Positions 42,332 to 51,408 of a stretch of 64,000 bases of DNA are shown here, piece by piece. The number at the start of each line of letters is the position of its first letter. Position 1 is the first letter of the stretch. The DNA is from Christensenella sp. UBA7703. GTDB taxonomy: Bacteria; Bacillota; Clostridia; Christensenellales; CAG-138. Location of the stretch: contig DLGD01000021.1 in assembly GCA_002482505.1 (NCBI GenBank), positions 31,173-95,172 on the forward strand, written 5' to 3'. The notes under the pieces were generated by a model, which searched no databases, was not told the DNA's origin, and saw only the letters and a program-made list of their open reading frames with translations. A program made the position numbers and the translations under genes.

Positions 42332-44224
42332 ATGACGGAACTATTATCGATTCTCTACGTCGCCCTGTTTGCGACATCCGGCATTGGACTATCCCGGTTG
42401 CTGTTCCATCGCGAGAAGCCGCTCGTTCGAATCTGGCTTGGGCTTGCGATGGGTATGGCAATGTTCATCTGGCTTCCCGCGCTGTTTTCATTCGCGCTGG
42501 GGTTCCATCTAGCCGCGCAGCTGCTTGGCTTGCTGTTTGCCTGCCTCGCGGGTGCTGCCGGCTTCTTCTTTTCGCGAAAACGCACGCTGACCGCTTCCCC
42601 ATGGAAAGCGGAGATACCGTTCTTTGTCGCCGGTGGCGCGCTGCTCGTTCTGTGCCTCGTGCTGCTCTCCACGCACACCATCGTGGAACGGGATGGCGCG
42701 CTCTACGTCGGTCAATCCACGTTTGGCGATCTGGCGATGCACTTAGGTTTTATCTCCAGCATTGCGACCCAGGGCACTTTTCCGCCGATGTATTCCATCT
42801 GTCCCGACAAGCCTGTCTGCTATCCGTTTCTGAGTGAAAGCGTCGGCTCAACGATCTATCTGTTCGGAACCAGCCTGCGCTTTGCTACGATGCTGACGGC
42901 TGCGTACGCCATTCTGCTCGTGATCGTTGGCGTTTATTGCTTCTTCCAACAGTGGCTGGGGGAAACGCGCAAGTCGATCTTTGCGATGCTGCTCTTCTTC
43001 GTCGGCGGTGGGTTTGGGTTCTGGTATTTCTTTGATCTGCTGAAAGCGAACCCTGAAAATCTCTCCCGCCTCTTCACTGCGTTTTATGAGACGCCGACCA
43101 ACTTTGTCTCAAACGGGCTTCGCTGGGTCAATCCGATTGCGGACATGATGATCCCGCAGCGCGCGTTGCTCTTTGGCTGGTCGCTGCTGTTTCCCTGTCT
43201 ATTCTTGCTGCACCGCGCGGCGATTCAGCGTGAAACAAGCGCGTTTCTCCCGCTGGGTGTCCTTGCGGGCACCCTGCCGCTGATTCATACACATTCCTTC
43301 CTTGCGCTTGGTATCATCAGCGGGTTTTATCTGATTCGCTCCTTTGCGCGAAAGGAAGGAAAAGCACAGTGGATCGGCTTTGCCAAATATCTTGGCATCG
43401 TGCTATTGCTTGCTCTGCCGCAGTTGATCTTTTTCACGTTCAAGCAGTCCGGCAGCTTCCTGAAGTTTCATTTCAACTGGGCAAATGAAGCGGACAACTA
43501 CTTCTGGTTCTATATCAAGAATTTCGGGTTGATCGCGCTCCTGTTTCCCGTTGCGTTCCTTGCCGCCAACCGTGAGGAAAAAGGCATTGTAGGCGGTGCG
43601 CTGTTGATCTTTGCGATTGCGGAGTTCGTTCAATTTCAACCGAATCCGTATGACAACAACAAGCTGCTCTTCATCGCTTTCTTATACGCTTGCGGTCTTG
43701 TTGCCAACTGGCTTTTTGACGCAAAGGACAGGCTCACGCGCGGCGCTGCGCGAAACCGCCTGAGCATCGCGCTGCTCTCCGCAATGGTCTGCGCAACGCT
43801 GTTCCTCTCCGGTGCGCTGACACTCGGGCGGGAGTACGTTTCGGAATATCAGTTGATCGATGCCGATCAGGTTGCAGCAGCAGAGTATGTGAAAGAGAAC
43901 GCCGCGCCGGACGCGACATTTTTAACCTACAACAACCACAATAACTGCATCGCGGCCCTGACGGGACGAAACATCGTCTGCGGGACGGGCTCCTATCTAT
44001 TCTTCCACGGTGTGGACTATTCCGCGCGTGAAAATGCGCTGCCGCTGCTGTATGAAGAACCCTCCACCTATTTCAGTGCCTATGCCAAGCAGTATGACAT
44101 CGATTACGTATTCATCGGCTCCAGTGAACTGGCGAACTATACCGTCGATCTTGCCTATTTTGCAGATCGCTTCCCTGTGTTTTTTCAAAACGAAACCGTG
44201 ACCATCTATAGCGTTCATTCCTGA
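42332..44224 (+). CDS. Large polytopic membrane protein, GT-C glycosyltransferase-like
   Basis: The 630-residue protein has about 13 hydrophobic segments through residue 500 and then a soluble domain of about 130 residues. After the second third of the first hydrophobic block there is FGDLAMHLGFISS, an acidic loop of the kind GT-C glycosyltransferases carry in their first external loop, and the C-terminal part has AAAEYVKENAAPDATFLTY. These fit a lipid-phosphate-sugar-dependent transferase, but I cannot assign a family firmly. AAGGAG lies 13 bases before the ATG, a long spacing. Confidence 0.65.
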   Translation: MTELLSILYVALFATSGIGLSRLLFHREKPLVRIWLGLAMGMAMFIWLPALFSFALGFHLAAQLLGLLFACLAGAAGFFFSRKRTLTASPWKAEIPFFVAGGALLVLCLVLLSTHTIVERDGALYVGQSTFGDLAMHLGFISSIATQGTFPPMYSICPDKPVCYPFLSESVGSTIYLFGTSLRFATMLTAAYAILLVIVGVYCFFQQWLGETRKSIFAMLLFFVGGGFGFWYFFDLLKANPENLSRLFTAFYETPTNFVSNGLRWVNPIADMMIPQRALLFGWSLLFPCLFLLHRAAIQRETSAFLPLGVLAGTLPLIHTHSFLALGIISGFYLIRSFARKEGKAQWIGFAKYLGIVLLLALPQLIFFTFKQSGSFLKFHFNWANEADNYFWFYIKNFGLIALLFPVAFLAANREEKGIVGGALLIFAIAEFVQFQPNPYDNNKLLFIAFLYACGLVANWLFDAKDRLTRGAARNRLSIALLSAMVCATLFLSGALTLGREYVSEYQLIDADQVAAAEYVKENAAPDATFLTYNNHNNCIAALTGRNIVCGTGSYLFFHGVDYSARENALPLLYEEPSTYFSAYAKQYDIDYVFIGSSELANYTVDLAYFADRFPVFFQNETVTIYSVHS

Positions 44225-44242
44225 TCACTTGATAGAATAAAA

Positions 44243-44292
44243 ACCTCCGCAATTCAATCTTACGTTTGTAAGATGACTGCGGAGGCTTTTTT
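44243..44292. terminator. Bidirectional terminator
   Basis: CCTCCGCA (44244-44251) pairs with TGCGGAGG (44278-44285), enclosing an inner ATCTTAC/GTAAGAT hairpin, then a T run. It separates the plus-strand GT-C-like gene from minus-strand genes. Confidence 0.85.
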
Positions 44293-44312
44293 GTCTTTAT
44301 TGGGTTATTCTA

Positions 44313-44612
44313 TTATGCTTGCTTTTGCTTGTATCCGGCAAACCCTGCCATCAGCGCGCCAACGCCGGTAATGATGGCGAGAATCGCACCGACGATGCGA
44401 TAGCTCTCCGCCGTGTTGGACATGATGTATTGATACATTGTCATGTCCATACTTCCGCCGTTTTTCGCCAGCTCTGCGCTCGCGGTTGAAAGACCGATCG
44501 TCGCAGACGTGAGCACGAGCACAAGACCCAGCACAAACAGCAGCACAAGCACGACCATCACGCCTGTGTAGGTTTGCTTCTTGTCGGGCTTTTGATCGAT
44601 AAACATTTCCAT
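44313..44612 (-). CDS. Small two-helix membrane protein, unknown
   Basis: The 99-residue protein has two transmembrane helices (about 16-40 and 72-92), a polar N-terminus and a loop rich in Met and Ser (GGSMDMTMYQYIM). AAAGGAG precedes the ATG. It lies downstream of the DUF2461 gene in the same direction. I do not recognise it. Confidence 0.65.
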   Translation of the reverse strand: MEMFIDQKPDKKQTYTGVMVVLVLLFVLGLVLVLTSATIGLSTASAELAKNGGSMDMTMYQYIMSNTAESYRIVGAILAIITGVGALMAGFAGYKQKQA

Positions 44613-44656
44613 AACATTCTTTCTCCTTTCAAATATTGTAAAGCAGCATTCCTCGG

Positions 44657-45322
44657 TTATTCATCCAGCCCCATCAAGAGGCGATAGACCGGCTTGAGCA
44701 GTTGAAACCCTTCGATGATTTCATCCGCAATCTCAGGCGAAAGCGTCTTTTTTAAATTTGGCGAAGAGAAGCAAAAGGATAGCCCTTTCCGGTTGAGATA
44801 CGGCAATACCCCCTCCGGCGCATCTGTAAACTTCGGACGCTTAAACAGGTCTCCTACGACCACAAACCGCTCGGTAAACTTCGGATCCTCTACGAGAGAA
44901 AGAAATTTCTGCGGTTTTGCTAGGATGCGCGGCCGGATCTCCCGCATCAGCGCGGGATTCGCGCCATACATGCCCATGCCGTATCCGTAGACCTCCCGTT
45001 CAAACTCCGCGTAGACGACGAGGCTTTCGCTGAGCATGCCGCCGGGCCTGCGAAAACCCAGCCACGCATGGTCGCGAAACATCGTCTTATCGCGGGAATA
45101 GCGCGTGTCCCGGCGAATACGGGAGACGATGCTGGACGGGCGAATGTTGAATGAACTGTCGATCTCCTGCGCTGCGGGTGTAATCGTAATTGCTAGCTCT
45201 TTTAGCGGTTCGTATACATTCTTTTTATAGCGCTCCTTGTTTGCCTCGTAGAAAGACAATTCATTTTGGAACGCAATCTCCCAGAAAAACTGGTATGTGT
45301 CTTCATTCAATCCCTGAAACAC
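44657..45322 (-). CDS. DUF2461 / TIGR02453 family protein
   Basis: The 221-residue protein matches the DUF2461 layout: FQGLNEDTYQFFWEIAFQNE at the start, the RYKKNVYEPLKELA helix, then FNIRPSSIVSRIRRDTRYSRDK and YGYGMGMYGAN. The biochemical role is unknown. I chose the GTG at 45322 because AGGAG lies 7 bases upstream and overlaps the stop of the preceding gene; the upstream extension is Arg-rich and spurious. Confidence 0.8.
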   Translation of the reverse strand: MFQGLNEDTYQFFWEIAFQNELSFYEANKERYKKNVYEPLKELAITITPAAQEIDSSFNIRPSSIVSRIRRDTRYSRDKTMFRDHAWLGFRRPGGMLSESLVVYAEFEREVYGYGMGMYGANPALMREIRPRILAKPQKFLSLVEDPKFTERFVVVGDLFKRPKFTDAPEGVLPYLNRKGLSFCFSSPNLKKTLSPEIADEIIEGFQLLKPVYRLLMGLDE

Positions 45323-45326
45323 GGTT

Positions 45327-47345
45327 CTACTCCTCGTCGTCCGCTTCCGCAAAGCCCTTTTGAATGCGCATGACCGGCTGTTTATGTGCGGACTGTGGTT
45401 TTGGTTGTTTTTTATAGTCAAATACACGCGGCGCCGCCGCCTGCGCCTTTTGCTGCGCTTGGGGCACATATGGTTTTACTTCCTCGCTGACCGGGCGATA
45501 TTCTGCCGTGCTCTGCGCCTCGGTATAGCGCGTGCGCGCCGTCTCAACAAGCCGCTGCGCCAGCTCGTCCGCGCGCGGGGAAACCGGCTCCGGCTGCCTC
45601 GGCGGCGGTGCAAAGACGACATGCGGCTGCTCGGATGGTTTCACGACCGGTGGCGGAGGCAAGCGAATCGGTTCCTGTTTCGGAACAAACGGTTCCTCGT
45701 CCTTCACCGCAAACATTCGCTGTGTATAGCTGATCTCCTCGGGGTCCGGTGCGTCGTGATACATCGGCCTCGTTGCATGATGCGTATGCTGTTGCTCAAA
45801 AAAGTCGTCGTCATCGTCGTCCAAATCGATTTTCGGCGCGCGCGCACGTTCCATCGCGGTCAGAGCAACGAGAATGATAACCGACAACACCATCAATACA
45901 CCGAGGATGATCAGAATGATCGCAATCCCGTTATTGATTCCGCCAAAGATGTTAAACTCTCTCCCCGCTGTCTGCTGCGGCGTCGGGGTTGCGGGCGCTG
46001 CCGTTTCGGTTCCGTAGGCTACGGGCATCACGCAGTTTGCCAGCGCGCGGTTCGTTCCCGTCGGGTCATATCCTTTGACCGTAATGTTCAGGTTTCGCGG
46101 CGAACCAAGTTGAATCTCCTGGTCAAATGTCGTTTCCCCGACCGGAAGGAGGTCGTAGTTTTTGATGACGCCAATGACCGTTTCCGAAACCGTGATTCCC
46201 GTGAGTTCAACCGTGCTGTGGTTGGTGATCGTAATGCGTGCGGTGAGCTTCCCGCTCTCCTGCGTCCAGGGAGTCACCGTCTCCGCGCGAACAGAAACAT
46301 TGATCTGCGATGCATCCACATAGGGATATACTTCATAGATGTCCGCGGGCGCTAGTTCATACGGCTGCGCGAACGGGTCGGTTCCTGTCAGCTTGAATTG
46401 CACATTTCGAAGCGGCTCTGTCATGAGCGGTACGACAATATAGGAAAGGCTTCGGTTCTCGCCAGGTGCAAGGTTGAACGGCGCGTCGTTCACCGGATTT
46501 CCGCGTTCATCGACAATCGAAATGCTGCTGATTGCCTGCGTGCCGCTGTTGGTGACGTCGATGGTAAACGTAACCCCGGTTGAGGTCGGCGTTCCCGCCT
46601 GCACGCGCATGTCGAGCTGGATGCGCACCATCACGAGCTCCAACGGTTCGAGTGAAGAAAATGTCTTTGCCTTTCCGTTGACGGTGTAGGTAACAATCGG
46701 TGTGCTTGTCACGCTCTGATCGCCCATCGTGTACGCAAAGTCATAGGATGTCGTGCGGCTTGCGCGGAGCGTTTCGTTCTGAAAAATCGGCTGGTCGCTG
46801 ATGTTCTCGTCGATCAGCGTGATATCCGTCATGTCAAACTTCGTGGTGTTCTTGATCGTGTAGGTGACAGTCACCTTATCGCCGGGCTTTGCATTCGTCT
46901 TATGCGCCGTCCGCGTAACCGTAATGATCGGGTTTTCCGCCTGCGCAACCGTATATTGCGCTTCCTGACTCATCGGCTCACCGTTTCGCGTCCATGTGAT
47001 TAAAAACGTGATAGGTTTGCCAAGCTGACTTTGAGGCACCGCAAGGTTGAGCGCGATATCCCGCGCGCTGCCGCTCGGCGGAATCTGCGCGCCGTGGAGT
47101 ACATCGTAGAGCTTGCCATTATAGGTAATCCCGACATCGCTCATGGGGTAGTCTGCGTTATAGTTGGCAATTTCAAACGTAAATGTCACATTGCCCGCAT
47201 CTGTAAGCTCTGATGGATTTGCGTTGATGTTGATGCGCGCCTCTTCCGCATGCGCGGTTGGAATAAAAGCGAAAACGCAAACAAGCGCAACGGCTGCACC
47301 AAGCAGCCTTGCCAGAAACGCGTTTGCAGTCTTCCTTTGCTTCAT
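45327..47345 (-). CDS. Exported, membrane-anchored multi-Ig-like (CARDB-type) protein with proline-rich cytoplasmic tail
   Basis: The 672-residue protein has a signal peptide (about 1-33, ending TAHAEE), four or five beta-sandwich repeats (about 35-455; recurring GDKVTVTYTIKNTT, GVTFTIDVTNSGT, KLTARITITNHST) like COG1361/CARDB domains, one transmembrane helix (about 478-500), then an acidic patch DLDDDDDDFFEQQ and a long Pro/Gln-rich tail. AAGGAG precedes the ATG. It is a surface structural or adhesion-type protein by architecture; function unknown. It is translationally close to the DUF2461 gene. Confidence 0.75.
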   Translation of the reverse strand: MKQRKTANAFLARLLGAAVALVCVFAFIPTAHAEEARININANPSELTDAGNVTFTFEIANYNADYPMSDVGITYNGKLYDVLHGAQIPPSGSARDIALNLAVPQSQLGKPITFLITWTRNGEPMSQEAQYTVAQAENPIITVTRTAHKTNAKPGDKVTVTYTIKNTTKFDMTDITLIDENISDQPIFQNETLRASRTTSYDFAYTMGDQSVTSTPIVTYTVNGKAKTFSSLEPLELVMVRIQLDMRVQAGTPTSTGVTFTIDVTNSGTQAISSISIVDERGNPVNDAPFNLAPGENRSLSYIVVPLMTEPLRNVQFKLTGTDPFAQPYELAPADIYEVYPYVDASQINVSVRAETVTPWTQESGKLTARITITNHSTVELTGITVSETVIGVIKNYDLLPVGETTFDQEIQLGSPRNLNITVKGYDPTGTNRALANCVMPVAYGTETAAPATPTPQQTAGREFNIFGGINNGIAIILIILGVLMVLSVIILVALTAMERARAPKIDLDDDDDDFFEQQHTHHATRPMYHDAPDPEEISYTQRMFAVKDEEPFVPKQEPIRLPPPPVVKPSEQPHVVFAPPPRQPEPVSPRADELAQRLVETARTRYTEAQSTAEYRPVSEEVKPYVPQAQQKAQAAAPRVFDYKKQPKPQSAHKQPVMRIQKGFAEADDEE

Positions 47346-47384
47346 TCCGCTTCTCCTTGTATATTGGAATTCCGACCTGATGTC

Positions 47385-48032
47385 TCAGTTGGTTGGACGA
47401 TATTCTTCCAGCGACTGGTCCAACATCACAATCTGCGCGCTGCCGTCGGTCTTTTCCGTAATCGCGGCAATCAGCGCTTCGCCCTCCTCCGCGGGGAGCA
47501 GCAGCGTCAGCGCCACCTGATCCGTAAACGCAGTCTCGCAAGGATATCCCTTTTGCCGAAGCATCGGCTCCAGCAGGTTGTAGGAAGAATACGAAACCGT
47601 GACCCGCAATCGCACGCAAACACGTATCTGCACTGTTCCAGCCTTCGCCAGCGCTTCACTTGCCGCCTTGCCATAGGCGCGGACTAGCCCGCCCGTGCCG
47701 AGGAGCACGCCACCGAAATACCGCACGACCGCGCAGAGCACGTTCTCTACACCAGCACCGGATAGTACGCCGAGAATCGGCGCGCCTGCCGTGCCGGAAG
47801 GTTCCCCGTCGTCCGATGAGCGGGCGATTCCTCCTTCGTGCAGCCGAACAGCATAGCAGCAGTGCCGCGCGTCATAGTGTTTCTTGCGAATCTGCGCAAG
47901 CGCTTCCTGCGCTTGCTGTTCGTTTGAAACCGATACACAGTAGCCGAGAAAGCAGGATTTGCTGATCACAATCTCGCTCTCTCCGGCTTTCTGAATCGTT
48001 TGATACGGTTTTAGGCTTTGCGAATCCGGCAA
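47385..48032 (-). CDS. YigZ / IMPACT family protein
   Basis: The 215-residue protein has the UPF0029 signature: IRKKHYDARHCCYAVRL, SDDGEPSGTAGAPIL (about 72-86) and VVRYFGGVLLGTGGLVRAYG, then a C-terminal ferredoxin-like domain. IMPACT relatives act near translation and amino-acid sensing, and YigZ itself is of unknown role. The TTG start at 48032 overlaps the tyrS end by 22 bases, with AGAAGAG upstream inside tyrS. Confidence 0.9.
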   Translation of the reverse strand: MPDSQSLKPYQTIQKAGESEIVISKSCFLGYCVSVSNEQQAQEALAQIRKKHYDARHCCYAVRLHEGGIARSSDDGEPSGTAGAPILGVLSGAGVENVLCAVVRYFGGVLLGTGGLVRAYGKAASEALAKAGTVQIRVCVRLRVTVSYSSYNLLEPMLRQKGYPCETAFTDQVALTLLLPAEEGEALIAAITEKTDGSAQIVMLDQSLEEYRPTN

Positions 48033-49243
48033 AAGCTCTTCTTCCCTTTCCGCAGGATAATCCCGTCCCCTTCAATTTGCTTCGCTGTCAGTGCGGCGCT
48101 TGTTGAAGTGACTTTGTCCTCGCCAACGAACACGCCGCCGCCTTCGATGAGCCTGCGCGCGTCGCTCTTGCTCACGGCAAGCTTGCTCATCACCATCAGG
48201 TCGGGAATGCGCAGCCCGCTCTCCTCGATCATGGCGTCGGTCAGCTCGCAGGTCGGGATGTTGCTCAAATCCGAGCCGCCCGCAAACAAGCCTTCGGCGG
48301 AGGTCTGCGCGATCTTCGCCTCTTCCTCGCCATGCACCTGCGCGGTGAGCGTGTAGGCAAGCACGCGCTTTGCTTCGTTAATCTGTTCGCCCGGAAGCGA
48401 ACCCAAGCGGTTGACTTCTTCCATCGGCAGGAAGGTTAACAGTGAGAGGCACATCTTCACGTCCTCGTCGCCAACGTTACGCCAGTATTGGTAGAAATCG
48501 AATACGCTGCACTTTTCTTTGTCGAGCCAGACAGCGCCCTTCTCGGTCTTTCCCATTTTTCTTCCGTCGCTCGTGGTCAGCAGTGCTGTGGTCAGCGCAA
48601 ACGCGGGCTTCTGCTCCTTCTTGCGGATGAGGTCCGCGCCGCCGAGAATATTGCTCCACTGATCGTCTCCGCCCATCTGTAAGACGCAGTTATGGCGGCG
48701 ATTGAGTTCCAGGAAGTCATAGCCCTGCATGAGCATGTAGCCCATCTCAAAGAAGGTGAGCCCGCGCTCCAGGCGGTTTTTGTAGCAGTCTGCGGCGAGC
48801 ATGCGGTTCACTGAAAAATGCACGCCAATTTCGCGCATAAAATCGAGGAAGTTCAACGGGTAGAGCCAGTCTCCGTTATAAACGATCTGTGCGCCTCCCT
48901 CAGAAAAGTCCAGAAGCCTCGACATCTGCTTTTGAAAACACGCGGCGTTGTGGGAGAGCTGTTCCCGGCTCATCAGCGAGCGCATGTCCGTTTTGCCGGA
49001 AGGATCGCCGATGAACGCGGTTCCGTTTCCAAGGAGCGCGATCGGCTTATGCCCCGCGCGCTGCATATGCGCCATGGACATCAGCTGTACGTAGTGACCG
49101 ATGTGAAGGCTGTCCGCCGTAGGGTCAAAGCCAATATAAAACGTGACTTTCTCTTTGCCGAGCAGCTCGCGCAGTTCTTCGGGATGAGAGCATTGCTTCA
49201 AAAAGCCGCGCTCTTCCAGCACATCGTATACGTTGCGTTCCAT
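48011..49243 (-). CDS. tyrS: Tyrosyl-tRNA synthetase
   Basis: The 410-residue class I synthetase has HIGH at residues 47-50 (SLHIGHYVQL), the tyrosine pocket segments GDPSGKTDMR and GGDDQWSNI, the KMSKS equivalent KMGKT, and a C-terminal S4 domain (SKSDARRLIEGGGVFV). I start at ATG 49243, with GGAGG upstream. No T-box leader is found, although tyrS often has one in Bacillota. Confidence 0.97.
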   Translation of the reverse strand: MERNVYDVLEERGFLKQCSHPEELRELLGKEKVTFYIGFDPTADSLHIGHYVQLMSMAHMQRAGHKPIALLGNGTAFIGDPSGKTDMRSLMSREQLSHNAACFQKQMSRLLDFSEGGAQIVYNGDWLYPLNFLDFMREIGVHFSVNRMLAADCYKNRLERGLTFFEMGYMLMQGYDFLELNRRHNCVLQMGGDDQWSNILGGADLIRKKEQKPAFALTTALLTTSDGRKMGKTEKGAVWLDKEKCSVFDFYQYWRNVGDEDVKMCLSLLTFLPMEEVNRLGSLPGEQINEAKRVLAYTLTAQVHGEEEAKIAQTSAEGLFAGGSDLSNIPTCELTDAMIEESGLRIPDLMVMSKLAVSKSDARRLIEGGGVFVGEDKVTSTSAALTAKQIEGDGIILRKGKKSFCRIRKA

Positions 49244-49317
49244 TTTGGGTTTCCTCCGTTTGTGTGTCTCTTCTTTCTCTTTTGCGCACGAAACACATCT
49301 GCTTCTGCGCTCAACCA

Positions 49318-49346
49318 AATATACCACGAAAAAAGAGAAGAAACAA
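49318..49346 (-). promoter_or_regulatory. Promoter of tyrS
   Basis: TTGTTT (49346-49341) and TATATT (49323-49318), with a TGG extension, are 17 bases apart on the minus strand. The leader is about 70 bases. Confidence 0.7.
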
Positions 49347-49359
49347 TGCGGCAGGCACG

Positions 49360-49536
49360 GTTTCTTCACTCTGTTTTTGTCTTGTTTTCAAGACGTTATT
49401 CATTTGTTCATAGTTCATCTATGCTGTTTATTCAATCCCTTTTTCGATTGTTTTCAGCAATATGCTCGTCTGTTCACGTTGCATTAAGACTGTTTTCGAT
49501 CTTTTTTTGTTTTCTTTCAACAGCACGCTCGTTTGT
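49360..49536. repeat. Degenerate T-rich tandem repeats between HK1 and tyrS
   Basis: About three imperfect copies of a 60-65-base unit, each opening CTGTTT, lie here; the last two share TTGTTTTC...CGCTCGT or TGCTCGT then TGTT-AC. The stretch has no credible gene. Confidence 0.4.
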
Positions 49537-51333
49537 TTACACAGCGCTTGAGATTGTCACTGTAAAACGGAAAACAGCAAATTCGCCTTCGTTTTGTGCC
49601 TCGATCGCTTCGCCAAGGTGCGTGAGAACTTCGTGTACAATCGCGAGCCCAAGCCCGGTTCCGCTGTCCGTATGCGCCGTATCCGCCTTATAGAAGCGCT
49701 CGAAGATATGCGGAAGGTGCTGCTCCGGTATGTGGCCCGTGTTCATCACGGAGACGATTGCGTGCGCGTTGTCATCCGTTTTCTTCACATCGAGTATGAT
49801 CTCACCGTCGTCGGAAGCAAACTTGATCGCATTGTCGATCAGCGCAATCAGCACCTGTTCGATCCGGTCGCTGTTGGAGTGCACCAGCAGCGGCTTTTCA
49901 CAGTGCCAGCGTTCCTGCACACGGATTCCGCTATAGGATGCGACTAGGCTTGTCTGCTCCACGACTTCTCTTGTGATGTTGTCCAAGTGAAAGTCGCCCT
50001 TTTCCAGCGCAACCGCGCCGGATTGTAGGCGGGAGAGTTCCAGGAGATCGTTGATCAGCCGACTCAAGCGCATCGATTCGCGCAGAATATAGCCGTAATA
50101 GCGCGTGCGGTCGTCTTCCTTCTTGACCAAACCGTCGTTGAGCGCTTCAGCGAGGCTCCGAATCGAGGCAATCGGCGTGCGCAGCTCATGGCTGACGTTC
50201 GCAACATAATCCCGTCGCGTCTGCTCCAGCCGCTCCGCCGCAGTCACATCCTGCGCAACGATGACCGTACCCGGCGCAAGCTCGCTCGTCTCCTGTGAAC
50301 GGGACACCACGAGAAGCAGCTTGCGTTCGCCAACTTCCAGCGTCATCGTTTTTGATTCGCCGCTTTCCTGTACCATGTCGCAGAGCGGCAACGCGGGGGC
50401 GAGCACGCCCATCACATCCGCATCCGCGCATACACCGAGCAATTGGCAGGCCGCCTGGTTGTGATAGACCGGCGAATGATCCGCCTCCAGCGCGACAACC
50501 CCCTCATGAAGCCCGTCGAGAATCACATGCAGACGGTTGCGGGCAAGGATAAGATTACTGATGTTCTCCTGCAACTGCGTCGAAAGATGGTTCAGAGCGG
50601 CGCCAAGTTGGCCGATCTCATCATCCCGGCTCTCGTCCGCACGGACGGTAAAGTTCCCGCTCGCCATCGCGGCGGAAGCGCGCGTCATCGTGCGAATCGG
50701 CTTTGCCATCCGTCGCGAGATGAAGTAGGCCGGAATCACCATGAACACGGAAGCCACGAGGGAGCTCAGCATCAGCGCGCGCACAAAGCTCATCAGCGAA
50801 CTATACACCTCAACCGAAGGACGCGTCACAAGGATTGCGCCTGTCACGCGCTGGAGGTTGTCAACAATCGGAACCCCAACGACAACGCCGTCGGCAGAGC
50901 GCCATTTGGTGGAGATCAGCTCTTCGCCGCTCTTGACCACCTGCGCGCCATAGTCGAGTATGGATTGGCTGATATGAACCTCAACCGCATTGCTTTCCGC
51001 CGTATAGGCAATCAGCGTCGCCTTCTCGTCAAAGATATAGACACGCGAGTCCTGCTGGCCTTTCAGCGTGAAATCAAGGAACGAGTCATATGAAATCTGC
51101 CCGGATTGCAGACGAGTTGCCAAGCGCGACATCGACTGCGCGCGCGGAAGCATCTCTTCCGCGATGCGGCGCGCATGTACGCTTGCGCCCGTGAGTAAAT
51201 ACACCAATACCGCGATCACGGAGGTGAGCACACATCCAAAGATCAGGTAAAAGAGAAATTTTTCGAAGATCGATCCGTTTTTTTCTTCTGGCGGTGCGCT
51301 TTTCCTGCCGCGCCAAACGATCATTTGTTTCAT
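49537..51333 (-). CDS. Sensor histidine kinase 1 (WalK/PhoR-like)
   Basis: The 598-residue kinase has two transmembrane helices (about 27-48 and 183-205) around an extracytoplasmic sensor domain, a HAMP domain (about 205-258; RRMAKPIRTMTRA), a PAS-like domain (about 270-365), the H box VANVSHELRTPIASI, N box IDNAIKFA, and G boxes near SGTGLGLAIVHEV. It phosphorylates the response regulator encoded 75 bp upstream. The ribosome site before ATG 51333 is weak. The envelope context (PBP nearby) suggests cell-wall sensing, by inference. Confidence 0.92.
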   Translation of the reverse strand: MKQMIVWRGRKSAPPEEKNGSIFEKFLFYLIFGCVLTSVIAVLVYLLTGASVHARRIAEEMLPRAQSMSRLATRLQSGQISYDSFLDFTLKGQQDSRVYIFDEKATLIAYTAESNAVEVHISQSILDYGAQVVKSGEELISTKWRSADGVVVGVPIVDNLQRVTGAILVTRPSVEVYSSLMSFVRALMLSSLVASVFMVIPAYFISRRMAKPIRTMTRASAAMASGNFTVRADESRDDEIGQLGAALNHLSTQLQENISNLILARNRLHVILDGLHEGVVALEADHSPVYHNQAACQLLGVCADADVMGVLAPALPLCDMVQESGESKTMTLEVGERKLLLVVSRSQETSELAPGTVIVAQDVTAAERLEQTRRDYVANVSHELRTPIASIRSLAEALNDGLVKKEDDRTRYYGYILRESMRLSRLINDLLELSRLQSGAVALEKGDFHLDNITREVVEQTSLVASYSGIRVQERWHCEKPLLVHSNSDRIEQVLIALIDNAIKFASDDGEIILDVKKTDDNAHAIVSVMNTGHIPEQHLPHIFERFYKADTAHTDSGTGLGLAIVHEVLTHLGEAIEAQNEGEFAVFRFTVTISSAV

Positions 51334-51408
51334 GTTATTCTTCTGCGCGGCCCTGTCTGCGCTTGTTCGTCAAATGGATGATTTCGTGTCGCCCAGGCGC
51401 TCCTATGC

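Noticed and set aside
49244..49317. T-box riboswitch before tyrS
   Set aside because: The leader is only about 70 bases and lacks the AGGGTGGNACCGCG antiterminator core and a specifier stem.
49233..49693. Plus-strand gene between tyrS and HK1
   Set aside because: The frame has Phe/Ser/Cys-rich composition from T-rich repeats, no ribosome site and overlaps HK1 and tyrS.
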